Shown: positions 1 to 7,918 of the stretch, piece by piece
How positions within the stretch are numbered: the stretch's first letter is position 1
How the letters are laid out: every line of letters starts with the position of its first letter
Translations under genes and position numbers: made by a program
Notes under the pieces: model-generated
The model's database searches: none
Told to the model about the DNA's origin: nothing
Seen by the model: only the letters and a program-made list of their open reading frames with translations
Source: Chitinophaga niabensis
Lineage (GTDB): Bacteria; Bacteroidota; Bacteroidia; Chitinophagales; Chitinophagaceae
DNA: 64,000 nucleotides
Assembly: GCA_017849435.1 (NCBI GenBank)
Contig: JAFIGY010000020.1
Span: forward strand, 183,425 to 247,424
Direction: 5' to 3'

Positions 1-876
1 AGGAACGAACGCTTCTACGTAAAATTCCATTTCATCACACAACAGGGCATTAAGAATTTCACCGACGCGGAAGCCACCGAAATGAAAGGCAAGGATCCGG
101 ATCATGCGCAACGGGACCTCGTGCAGGCGATTGACCGGGGCGACTTCCCGAAATGGACGCTCAAGGTGCAGATCATGCCGGAAGCAGAAGCAAAGACCTA
201 TCACATCAATCCTTTCGATCTTACCAAAGTATGGCCACATGCGGATTACCCGCTGATGGAACTGGGCGTAATGGAATTGAACGAGGTACCGAAGAATTAT
301 TTCGCACATGTGGAACAGGCTGCCTTTGCGCCTGCGCATGTGGTGGACGGCATCGGGTACTCACCCGATAAAATGCTGCAGGGCCGCCTGCTCTCCTACC
401 CGGATGCGCATCGTTACCGCCTTGGTGTGAATTACGAGCAACTGCCCGTGAACAAATGTCCATATATGGTCAACAACTATGAGCGCGACGGTCACATGCG
501 TGTAGACGACAATGGTGGCAGCAATCCGAACTATTTCCCGAACAGCTTTGATAACATAGAACCCGATCCTGCTTACAAACAGCCGCCGCAGGAGCTGGAT
601 TCGATCATGGCTGACTGGTACGACCGGAATGCCCCCGGAGAAGACGATCATTATACCCAACCCGGTAATCTTTTCCGCCTCATGACGCCGGAAGAACAGA
701 AAAACACGATCCATAACATCATTGGCGCCATGAGCGGCATTGAAGGACCCAAACGGGAACAGATCATACAACGGCAGCTTTGCCACTGGTTCAGGGCGGA
801 TATTAGTCTGGGTATGGCAATAGCACAGGGGTTAGGCGTAAAAGTAGACATGGCGGCACACAGCATGGCCAAATAA
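1..876 (+). CDS. Catalase, C-terminal part (5' end outside window)
   Basis: The reading frame is open from the first base and ends at TAA 874-876, giving 291 residues of a heme catalase (hydrogen peroxide to water and oxygen). It begins in the conserved core (FYVKFHF...QQGIKNF) and continues through the NPFDLTKVWPH segment. The proximal heme ligand region is RLLSYPDAHRYRLG, with the ligand Tyr codon at 397-399. The tail (about 100 residues after LPVNKCP) fits a small-subunit clade catalase without the extra flavodoxin-like domain. The N-terminal half with the distal His is outside the window, so activity cannot be judged. A strong hairpin follows the stop. Confidence 0.95.
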   Translation, partial: RNERFYVKFHFITQQGIKNFTDAEATEMKGKDPDHAQRDLVQAIDRGDFPKWTLKVQIMPEAEAKTYHINPFDLTKVWPHADYPLMELGVMELNEVPKNYFAHVEQAAFAPAHVVDGIGYSPDKMLQGRLLSYPDAHRYRLGVNYEQLPVNKCPYMVNNYERDGHMRVDDNGGSNPNYFPNSFDNIEPDPAYKQPPQELDSIMADWYDRNAPGEDDHYTQPGNLFRLMTPEEQKNTIHNIIGAMSGIEGPKREQIIQRQLCHWFRADISLGMAIAQGLGVKVDMAAHSMAK

Positions 877-906
877 AATAGTTTTAGCGGTTGTTTTGAA
901 TACAAG

Positions 907-933
907 CGAAGCCGGGATCAATGCCCGGCTTCG
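907..933 (+). terminator. Hairpin after catalase
   Basis: CGAAGCCGGG (907-916) and CCCGGCTTCG (924-933) form a perfect 10-bp stem with a 7-nt loop, 31 bp after the catalase stop. No T-run follows, so it may act as an mRNA 3' end stabiliser rather than a classical intrinsic terminator. Confidence 0.6.
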
Positions 934-947
934 TGCTTAAAATAACA

Positions 948-966
948 AGGGGCCTCAACGGCCCCT
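948..966 (-). terminator. Terminator of the double-glycine peptide gene
   Basis: AGGGGCC/GGCCCCT forms a 7-bp stem with loop TCAAC. Read on the minus strand it is followed by the T-rich TTGTTATTTT, as expected for an intrinsic terminator 36 bp downstream of the stop codon of the minus-strand peptide gene. Confidence 0.65.
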
Positions 967-1001
967 GTATTACCTTCGATACCATTTAATTCCCTATGCA
1001 C

Positions 1002-1217
1002 TCAGACTGCTCTCACCACGGGATCTACAAATGCCGTCAGCAGTGAGGAAGCAAGCGAACCAGCCAGCGGCACAATGCCGATGAATCCTTTGGTAAGGGC
1101 GTAGAGCCCTTTCCCGAGGGTTAAAACATCATTCACATAACCACCACCGTTAATTTCCTGTAATGCTGCCGGATTAAGTTCTTCGCAGCCAAATTGTGCA
1201 AGTTGTGTGTTTTCCAT
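1002..1217 (-). CDS. Double-glycine leader, bacteriocin-like peptide
   Basis: This is a 71-residue peptide. Residues 1-25 look like a double-glycine leader: acidic and Gln/Asn-rich, with an EELNPAALQEINGG motif ending in Gly24-Gly25 (a third Gly follows). The remaining 46 residues are hydrophobic and glycine-rich (GKGLYALTKGFIGIVPLAG) with few charges, as in class II bacteriocins or other peptides exported by peptidase-containing ABC transporters. No such transporter, immunity gene or modification enzyme is next to it, so function is inferred only from the leader. It has its own apparent terminator (948-966) and a possible -7 element upstream (1277-1284). It could instead be a signalling peptide or a toxin delivered by an unlinked exporter. 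Confidence 0.72.
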   Translation of the reverse strand: MENTQLAQFGCEELNPAALQEINGGGYVNDVLTLGKGLYALTKGFIGIVPLAGSLASSLLTAFVDPVVRAV

Positions 1218-1276
1218 AGAATTGTCAGATTTGGGTGATCAAATTAGGGGCTTAAACTAAGCAGATATATCGGCTG

Positions 1277-1284
1277 CAAACATA
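1277..1284 (-). promoter_or_regulatory. Possible -7 element for the double-glycine peptide gene
   Basis: On the minus strand this reads TATGTTTG, matching the Bacteroidota TAnnTTTG -7 consensus. It would give a 5' leader of about 55 nt. No TTTG or TTG is seen 19-21 nt further upstream, so support is partial. Confidence 0.35.
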
Positions 1285-1310
1285 ATGCAAAAGGAAGCCA
1301 GGCGGACTTG

Positions 1311-1355
1311 TCAATTTTGTTCATTTTTTCCCTCCTGTTCAATTTGTTCATTTAG
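1311..1355. repeat. Imperfect direct repeat in divergent intergenic region
   Basis: TCAATTTTGTTCATTT (from 1311) and TTCAATTTGTTCATTT (from 1338) are near-identical copies about 27 bp apart, between the divergent peptide gene (start 1217) and the membrane protein gene (start 1449). They could be tandem binding sites or a simple duplication. Confidence 0.5.
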
Positions 1356-1448
1356 CCCCTGTGGCTCGTCTTAAAAAAAACTCACCTCGCTCTTGGGGGT
1401 ACGGGCCTATTTTCCGTCATATAAGCAAACAAACAAAACAGGATTACC

Positions 1449-2045
1449 ATGAAACATATCATGCTTGCCTGCGCTATACTGCTGGTAGCGCAGTTCACAA
1501 AAGCTCAGGAAATCGAAACCCTTGCCGGCCATTCCGGAAGTAAAGCTCCTATTAGCGCTTACGGCACCCCGCTGGGAAGGATCACAGCCATTGATGGTAA
1601 ATTCGCCGTGATGACCGGTGGCTATGGCGGCGTACTGTTCAATAAAAAACTCATGCTGGGCGCAGGAGGCTACTCCCTTGCTAACCGCATTGGCGTAGAA
1701 GGCACCACTGATCATAAATGGGGGATGTGGTATACCGGAGCTGTTGCTGAATATGTACACCATTCAGACAAACTCTTCCACTGGTCCGCAGGCGCTCTCA
1801 TCGGCGGCGGCGGAATATCCGACCGCACGGGCCGGGATAAAGGCCGGGACATCGTTCACAACTCCGGCGGCTTCTTTGTAGCAGAACCCTTCGTGAATGT
1901 TGAGCTGAATATTACTTCTTACCTCCGCCTTGTCGCCGGCGGCAGTTACCGCCAGATACTGGGAACACCCTCGGGTATGGGAATCTCCGATGCTAAACTA
2001 AGCGCCCCGGGATTTCATCTCGGTATAAAAGCCGGATGTTTTTGA
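1449..2045 (+). CDS. Secreted/outer-membrane protein of unknown function
   Basis: The product is 198 residues. It starts with a clear signal peptide (KHIMLACAILLVAQFTKA, cleavage before QE). The mature part alternates short aromatic/glycine-rich segments (GGYGGVLFNKKLMLGAGGY, LFHWSAGALIGGGG, YLRLVAGGSYRQILG) and ends in aromatic CF. That pattern suggests a small eight-stranded outer-membrane beta-barrel, although I do not recognise the family. The gene stands alone: divergent from the double-glycine peptide gene and 86 bp before the STN protein, with a hairpin between them. Confidence 0.75.
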   Translation: MKHIMLACAILLVAQFTKAQEIETLAGHSGSKAPISAYGTPLGRITAIDGKFAVMTGGYGGVLFNKKLMLGAGGYSLANRIGVEGTTDHKWGMWYTGAVAEYVHHSDKLFHWSAGALIGGGGISDRTGRDKGRDIVHNSGGFFVAEPFVNVELNITSYLRLVAGGSYRQILGTPSGMGISDAKLSAPGFHLGIKAGCF

Positions 2046-2096
2046 CCGCCTGTAAAAAATCGTGACCCGCATTCAGGGATTCGTTACTAATTTTGC

Positions 2097-2126
2097 CCGC
2101 CGGGACTGAAAATACAGTCCCGGCGG
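2097..2126 (+). terminator. 12-bp perfect hairpin just before a start codon
   Basis: CCGCCGGGACTG (2097-2108) pairs perfectly with CAGTCCCGGCGG (2115-2126) around the loop AAAATA. It lies 51 bp after the stop of the upstream gene and 5 bp before the preferred ATG at 2132. No T-run follows, so it may end the upstream mRNA or mask the ribosome site of the downstream gene. Confidence 0.55.
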
Positions 2127-2131
2127 TTGCC

Positions 2132-4075
2132 ATGCATAAACCCTGCTTTGTTTTGAAACATGCCATCTTTGTCCTCCTTGTAACTGCCACTGCGCTGTTC
2201 CCCCATCCGCTCCATGCACAACAGCCATTGAGCAAAACCGTATCGTTCCGTGTTGCACGTCAGCCGGTGGATACTGTGCTGTTCATCATCAGCCGGCAAT
2301 GCCACGCTTCTTTTTCATATACCGGCACACCCTTTCGCCGGGACAGCATCGTGACCCTCACCATTACCAACAAAACCGTGAAACAAACGCTGGACCTGCT
2401 CTTCGAAGGGCGCGTACAATACATCGAAAGCGGGGACAATGTCATCCTGCAGAAAGCGGAGGCACTGCGGGAAAGGATCTATATCGTCAGCGGATACGTG
2501 CGCGATAAAGAGAACGGGCAGCTGATCGCCAATGCCAGCGTCTACGAACATGCTTCCCTGATCTCCACCTTCACGAACCAGGACGGATATTTCCACCTTC
2601 GGTTGAAAGACAAAGGACGGCAGCCTTCTGCGCAGTTGATGGTCAGCAAAGAATTCTATATGGACACTGCCCTGTACGTGATGCCCGGCTTCGACCGGGA
2701 AGTATCCATCACCATCTCCCCCGCCAAAGCAGTACTGTTGCGGGAATTTGTGATATCAGACCAGGTGGAAAAAACCTGGCTGGGCAAACGGCTGCTAACA
2801 GAGGGATTAAAGCGACAAACACAGAATATCTCCCGGTTCCTCGCCAACAAACCCTTTCAGTCTTCGATCGTTCCATCGGTCGGGTCCCACGGCCGGATGG
2901 CCGGGCAGGTGGTGAATAAAATATCCCTCAACATCCTGGGCGGATATGCCGCCGGATTGAACGGCGTGGAAGTAGCGGGCGGATTCAATATCGATAAGAA
3001 GGATGTGCAATATGTGCAAATCGCAGGCCTGTTCAACATCGTAGGCGGCAACATGAAAGGCGTGCAAACCGCCGGCGCGTTGAATACCGTTTTAAGGTCC
3101 GCCACCGGTGTACAGATCGCAGGTTTAAGCAACAGCGTGAACGATACATTACGAGGTATACAGGCCACCGGCGGGCTGAACAGGGTGAAGAAGGATGCAA
3201 CAGGTGCCCAGGTTTCCGGGCTCGCAAACATCACAGGGGAAAGCTTTTCCGGCATACAAAGTACGGGCGGCCTGAATATCGTGCAGGGGAATATCAGCGG
3301 CATCCAGATCGCCGGGCTTAGCAACTCGGGGAAAGGCCACCTGCGCGGACTCCAGATCACCGGTGGGCTCAACAACGCCGGCAGGGACTTACGCGGTTGC
3401 CAGATCGCCGGTATCTTTAGTGCAGCAGGCGGCAGCATGCAAGGCGCGCAGCTATCCGGCGCCATCAATCGCAACAACGGCGAAACGCGCGGCCTTCAGG
3501 TTAGCGCATTATACAACTACAGCGGAAAGCTCCGCGGCGCGCAGTTTGCACTCATCAATGTGGCAGATTCCTCCTCCGGCTTCAGCTTCGGGCTGATCAA
3601 TATCGTGCGGAAGAATGGATATCAGCGGTTGATGCTTTCCTCAGATGATATCATGCGGTATAATATCACCCTCAAAACGGGCAGAAAACAATTCTATACC
3701 CTGATCACCGCCGGGATGAACGATTCCCTTTACCAGTTCGGTTTTGGGATCGGAAGGGAATTCACGCTGAATAACCGCTGGGCCGTAACCACCGACGTTA
3801 TCCAGCAAACCATTGTCAGTCGCAGCTTTGAGCAGCTGTCCACCGTTTACCGGTTCCAGCCGTTGCTGCATTTCCGGTTATTGCCCTGGGTGGGCGTGCA
3901 TGCCGGACCGGCTTTTTCGTACGCGGATTTCAAGCGGACGGGAGGGGGCCTGGGGAAAGGGTATCTTACTGTATTCTCTTCGGAAAGCGAACGCGGCTGG
4001 TTCGGATGGCAGGCAGGGCTTAGCTTTTCAACTGCGCGGCAAGCCATCCGCTCGTCCACGCGTGCTGAAAATTAA
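2132..4075 (+). CDS. STN-domain protein with LA_2272-type surface repeats
   Basis: The preferred start is ATG 2132 because a signal peptide begins there (MHKPCFVLKHAIFVLLVTATALF...HAQ); the frame also allows TTG 2093. The mature protein starts with an STN (secretin/TonB short N-terminal) domain (VSFRVARQPVDTVLFIISRQ). A carboxypeptidase-regulatory-like beta-sandwich follows (YIVSGYVRDKENGQLIANASV). Residues about 260-490 carry roughly a dozen repeats of about 20 residues, GVQxAGxxNxxxGxxxG, typical of LA_2272 surface-repeat proteins and probably a beta-solenoid. The C-terminus looks barrel-like. STN domains usually sit in TonB receptors or secretins, but no TonB plug is visible. Role unknown; probably outer-membrane or surface exposed. 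The last 56 bp overlap the convergent flavoprotein gene. Confidence 0.8.
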   Translation: MHKPCFVLKHAIFVLLVTATALFPHPLHAQQPLSKTVSFRVARQPVDTVLFIISRQCHASFSYTGTPFRRDSIVTLTITNKTVKQTLDLLFEGRVQYIESGDNVILQKAEALRERIYIVSGYVRDKENGQLIANASVYEHASLISTFTNQDGYFHLRLKDKGRQPSAQLMVSKEFYMDTALYVMPGFDREVSITISPAKAVLLREFVISDQVEKTWLGKRLLTEGLKRQTQNISRFLANKPFQSSIVPSVGSHGRMAGQVVNKISLNILGGYAAGLNGVEVAGGFNIDKKDVQYVQIAGLFNIVGGNMKGVQTAGALNTVLRSATGVQIAGLSNSVNDTLRGIQATGGLNRVKKDATGAQVSGLANITGESFSGIQSTGGLNIVQGNISGIQIAGLSNSGKGHLRGLQITGGLNNAGRDLRGCQIAGIFSAAGGSMQGAQLSGAINRNNGETRGLQVSALYNYSGKLRGAQFALINVADSSSGFSFGLINIVRKNGYQRLMLSSDDIMRYNITLKTGRKQFYTLITAGMNDSLYQFGFGIGREFTLNNRWAVTTDVIQQTIVSRSFEQLSTVYRFQPLLHFRLLPWVGVHAGPAFSYADFKRTGGGLGKGYLTVFSSESERGWFGWQAGLSFSTARQAIRSSTRAEN

Positions 4076-5273
4076 ATCCACCCGTGATCCCGTCCACATC
4101 CATCACCTCCCCGGCGAAGAACAGTCCGGGTACCAGCCTGCTTTGCATCGTATTCGGATCAATCTCTGACAAACGGATGCCGCCACAGGTTACAAACTCT
4201 TCCTTGAACGTGGTTTTGCCTTTCACATGAAACTCCATACCCGTCAAACACCGGATCAACTTATTCTGTTCTTTGGCCGGTATCTCCGCCCATCGTAAAT
4301 TTTCGTGTATGCCTGCCTGTTGTAGCAGGAATTCCCACAACCGTTGGGGCAGACCAAACGGATTTCTTGAACGTATCATTTGTCCGCCCATATCCAGTCG
4401 CAGCTGTGACCAGGTTTCCCGGAGCTCGCTTTCATGTTGGTCCGGCAACCAGTTCACGATCAGCGTAAAGCTGTAATGCTGTTCCTGCAGATATCGCGCG
4501 CCCCAGGCAGACAGTCGCAGAATGGCCGGTCCGCTCATTCCCCAGTGTGTGATCAGCAAAGGGCCGGTTTCCTGTAATTTACTGCCGGCAATCTTCACCT
4601 GCGCCTGCGGAACGGAAACACCCATCAATGCTGTGACGGGATGCCCCGGCATGTTGAATGTAAACAGCGAAGGCACAGGCGGCTCTATCGAATGCCCTAA
4701 TGCCTTTAGCCAGCCGAATTTCTCCGGCTGTGCATATCCACCCGCGGCAATGCACACATAGCGGGTATTTATCGTTCTTCCGTTTTGCAGATGTAATATC
4801 CATCCGTCTCCCTCCCTCTCCATCCGGACCACTTCCGCATGCGTTTCCACTTGTACCCGGTAACGGTCCGCCTCCTTCAACAGGCAGTCGATGATCGTCT
4901 GGGAATCATCCGTCACGGGGAACATCCGGCCATCTTCTTCCGCTTTGAGCTGCACGCCCCTTTCCGCATACCAGGCAATGGTATCCGGCACAAAAAAATG
5001 AGTGAATGATTTTTTCAGGAACTGCGGACCGCGGGGATATTTTTTTACCATTTCCGGAATGCTGTAAAGTGCATGCGTAACGTTGCAACGGCCGCCTCCG
5101 GAGACCTTCACCTTGGAGAGCAGTTTGCCTGTTTTCTCCAGCAACCATACTTCCAGTCCGGGATGCAGCCGGGCGGCATTCACCGCACAAAAAAAACCGG
5201 CGGCCCCTCCACCCGTAACTACCAGCCTGTCTTTATACTTAAATTTGTCCTGATCCATATCCATGATTGCCAT
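4020..5273 (-). CDS. BaiN/HI0933 (YhiN) family FAD-dependent oxidoreductase
   Basis: The 417-residue product has an N-terminal FAD-binding Rossmann motif (LVVTGGGAAGFFCAVNAA), then the family signature KTGKLLSKVKVSGGGRCNVTHA. A central insertion domain follows, and a C-terminal FAD segment (GLFFAGEVMDVDGITGGFNFQHAWTSG). This matches the HI0933/YhiN/BaiN family of NAD(P)/FAD-dependent oxidoreductases, whose housekeeping substrate is not firmly known. The first residues (MAIMDMDQDKFKYKD) allow starts at Met1, Met4 or Met6. Its 3' end overlaps the convergent STN gene by 56 bp. Confidence 0.9.
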   Translation of the reverse strand: MAIMDMDQDKFKYKDRLVVTGGGAAGFFCAVNAARLHPGLEVWLLEKTGKLLSKVKVSGGGRCNVTHALYSIPEMVKKYPRGPQFLKKSFTHFFVPDTIAWYAERGVQLKAEEDGRMFPVTDDSQTIIDCLLKEADRYRVQVETHAEVVRMEREGDGWILHLQNGRTINTRYVCIAAGGYAQPEKFGWLKALGHSIEPPVPSLFTFNMPGHPVTALMGVSVPQAQVKIAGSKLQETGPLLITHWGMSGPAILRLSAWGARYLQEQHYSFTLIVNWLPDQHESELRETWSQLRLDMGGQMIRSRNPFGLPQRLWEFLLQQAGIHENLRWAEIPAKEQNKLIRCLTGMEFHVKGKTTFKEEFVTCGGIRLSEIDPNTMQSRLVPGLFFAGEVMDVDGITGGFNFQHAWTSGWLAAQLKS

Positions 5274-5398
5274 TCCGGCTTCCGCCGCGAATTTCGTACT
5301 TATCGATTTAAAAAACGAAATGTTAAAATTCTACCGATCTTTATCTACTAATTATTCGTAATTCACTATCTTGTTGGTTTAAACACATCATCGTTGCC

Positions 5399-7837
5399 AT
5401 GCAAAGCAAATCCCTGAAGAAAGTGCGTTCCCTGCTGATAACCGCGCTGTTGGCCTCCGGTATCTGGGGGGCGCTGGGCTTTACCGGACCGGATGACTGG
5501 GCGGACCGGATCGCAAAAGCGCTGGAAAAATTCACGAACACGTATCCGCAGGAAAAGGTATACCTGCATTTTGACAAAGATTACTACGCCTCGGGGGAAA
5601 CGATCTGGTTCTCCGCTTACGTAACCCTCAATGATGTTCCCGCTCTGGGCGCACGGAACCTTTACGCAGAACTGCGGGATCAGAAAGGCGCCATCGTACA
5701 GAAAGAACTGCTGTTGGTGAATGAAGGCGGCGCCGCGGGGGAATTCAGCCTGCCCGAAAGCGTCAAACCAGGGCTATACCAGGTAAGAGCGTACACCGCA
5801 TGGATGCTTAATTTCGATACCACTTTCCTTTTCTACAAGAATATCCAGATTATGGATCCCAAAACCAGCAAGACCGGCGATGTGGAAACGGGTAAAGACT
5901 TTTCCGTGCAGTTCTTCCCGGAAGGCGGGGATATGATCCAGGACGTGAACGGCATTATTGCCTTCAAGGCCATCGATCAGAACGGATACCCTATTAAAGT
6001 AGTAGGCGCAGTGCGGGACAGCAAAGATAAACAGGTGGCAGTGATCGAAACCCTGCATGACGGGATGGGCAGCTTCGAGGTCAAACCCACTCCCGGCGAA
6101 ACCTACAAAGCCGTCATCCAGTCGGCCGGCGGACAGCAGAAAACCTTCAATCTGCCTGCCGCCAAAGCATCCGGTGTGGCCCTGCGCGTATATAACCGCA
6201 GCCAGCGGATCTTCTTCCTTACCGGGTTCAACGGGCTGGACAGTAGCAATAACGAACTGTTCCTCGTAGCGCAAATGCAGAACCAGCTGATCTATAAAGC
6301 CTCCCTGAATATTGCGGAAGGAAAGGTAAGCGGTCTTATACCTACCAAAGACCTGCCCTCCGGCATCATGCAGCTAACCCTGTTCGATAAAAATGCCCGT
6401 CCGCTCAGCGAACGCATTGTATATATCAACCAGAAGAAAGATCTGCTCGATTTCTTCCTGGACCCGCAGGAACTCAATAAAGGTCCCCGCCAGCGCACAG
6501 AACTGGTGCTACAGGTGCCGGATTCCATGCGTGGTCGTATAAGCGTTTCCGTTACAGATGCGGACCAGGTGGCGCAGGACCCGGATGCGAACAACATCAT
6601 CTCCCACACCTTCCTGACGTCCGATATCCATGGCTATGTGCACAATCCTTACTGGTATTTCCGGAACGACAGCGCTACCACCCAACAGGCGCTGGACCTG
6701 GTGATGCTCACTAACGGCTGGAGGCGCTTCAACTGGCAGCAGATACTCAACAATAAATTCCCCGAGATCGTACATCCTTATGAACAGGGCCTTGCAATCA
6801 CCGGCACCGCCTATACATCCGGCCATCAGCCGGTAACGGACGGAAATGTGACCTTCATGATCCGGCTTATGATAGACAGCTCGATGGCCATTGCCTCCGC
6901 CCCGGTAACACCCAAGGGTAAATTCGCACTGGCCGGCCTTTTCTTCAATGATACCGCCAATGTATATTACCAGGGTAATATGACAAACAAGAAATGGAAA
7001 GATGTGAATGTGCAGTTCGACCGGCATTTCTTTGACAATTATTCCGCAGTGAAAACGCCCGTCCCCCTGCTCCCTCCGCCTCCTATGGATAACCGCGTGC
7101 TGAAGAATTATCTGGCAACGGTTTCCGAGGGCAATGCCGTGAACAGGAGAATACTCAATGGTACTATTTATCTGAAAGAAGTGAACATCAACGCCAAGAA
7201 ACCCACACCACAGGAGTCTACCGAAAAAAGGTACACTTCCGGCCTGTTTGCCGGCGGAGATGCCTACACATTTGATCTCACACAGGAAACCCCTGTTTCC
7301 TTCAACGTGTTCCAATACCTCCAGGCGCGTGTGCCCGGCCTGCAGATCACCGGAGATATCAACGCTCCGCAGCTCAGCTGGCGTGGCGGTACTCCGGGCG
7401 TGTACCTCGACCAGATGCCCGTTGATATCAGCACGATCGCTTCCATCCCCATGTCAGACGTGGCGATGATCAAAGTATTCCGCCCGCCGTTCTTCGGAGG
7501 GGCCGGCGGAGGAGCCGGTGGCGCCATTGCTGTATGGACCCGCAGGGGTGGCGACTACAAAGGGAATCCCAATGCGAGAGGCATGGAGCTCATGAAAAAG
7601 GGTGGCTACAAGATCATCAAGGAATTCTATAGCCCGGATTATGCCGTAAAAAAGGCCGTGCACAACCTGCCGGACAAGCGTCTTACGCTGTACTGGACCC
7701 CCTCCCTGCGTGTAGATTCCGCCAATCACACCGGCCGCATTATTTTCTACAACAATGATTTCACCAAAAATTACCGCGTGGTGGTGGAAGCGATGGATCA
7801 GTTCGGACGCGTGGGACGAGTGGTGAAGAACTTCTAG
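5399..7837 (+). CDS. MG2-domain surface protein with C-terminal TonB plug-like domain
   Basis: The 812-residue protein has an N-terminal signal/hydrophobic segment. It then shows the MG2 signature of alpha-2-macroglobulin-like proteins (EKVYLHFDKDYYASGETIWFSAYV) and several further macroglobulin-like beta domains, including the segment around LMLTNGWRRFNW. Residues about 585-725 resemble a TonB receptor plug (IYLKEVNINAKK, FQYLQARVPGLQITG, PGVYLDQMPVDIS, PMSDVAMIKVFRPP, then a Gly-rich GGAGGGAGGAIAVWTRRG). No 22-strand barrel follows, so it is not a complete transporter. This architecture recurs in Bacteroidota; its substrate is unknown. It is followed by a strong terminator and is probably monocistronic. 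Confidence 0.82.
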   Translation: MQSKSLKKVRSLLITALLASGIWGALGFTGPDDWADRIAKALEKFTNTYPQEKVYLHFDKDYYASGETIWFSAYVTLNDVPALGARNLYAELRDQKGAIVQKELLLVNEGGAAGEFSLPESVKPGLYQVRAYTAWMLNFDTTFLFYKNIQIMDPKTSKTGDVETGKDFSVQFFPEGGDMIQDVNGIIAFKAIDQNGYPIKVVGAVRDSKDKQVAVIETLHDGMGSFEVKPTPGETYKAVIQSAGGQQKTFNLPAAKASGVALRVYNRSQRIFFLTGFNGLDSSNNELFLVAQMQNQLIYKASLNIAEGKVSGLIPTKDLPSGIMQLTLFDKNARPLSERIVYINQKKDLLDFFLDPQELNKGPRQRTELVLQVPDSMRGRISVSVTDADQVAQDPDANNIISHTFLTSDIHGYVHNPYWYFRNDSATTQQALDLVMLTNGWRRFNWQQILNNKFPEIVHPYEQGLAITGTAYTSGHQPVTDGNVTFMIRLMIDSSMAIASAPVTPKGKFALAGLFFNDTANVYYQGNMTNKKWKDVNVQFDRHFFDNYSAVKTPVPLLPPPPMDNRVLKNYLATVSEGNAVNRRILNGTIYLKEVNINAKKPTPQESTEKRYTSGLFAGGDAYTFDLTQETPVSFNVFQYLQARVPGLQITGDINAPQLSWRGGTPGVYLDQMPVDISTIASIPMSDVAMIKVFRPPFFGGAGGGAGGAIAVWTRRGGDYKGNPNARGMELMKKGGYKIIKEFYSPDYAVKKAVHNLPDKRLTLYWTPSLRVDSANHTGRIIFYNNDFTKNYRVVVEAMDQFGRVGRVVKNF

Positions 7838-7861
7838 TAACTTTAAAAGCTTTATATTGTG

Positions 7862-7890
7862 CGGGGAGATGAAGTTCATCTCCCCGTTTT
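7862..7890 (+). terminator. Intrinsic terminator after MG2/TonB-plug gene
   Basis: CGGGGAGATGAA (7862-7873) and TTCATCTCCCCG (7875-7886) make a near-perfect stem and are followed by TTTTGTTTT, 25 bp after the stop. Confidence 0.85.
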
Positions 7891-7918
7891 GTTTTACCCG
7901 CTTTAAATCCCTTCAGAC

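Noticed and set aside
2857-3477. Minus-strand frame with repeated Pro-rich units
   Set aside because: Its repetitiveness only mirrors the LA_2272-type repeats on the other strand.
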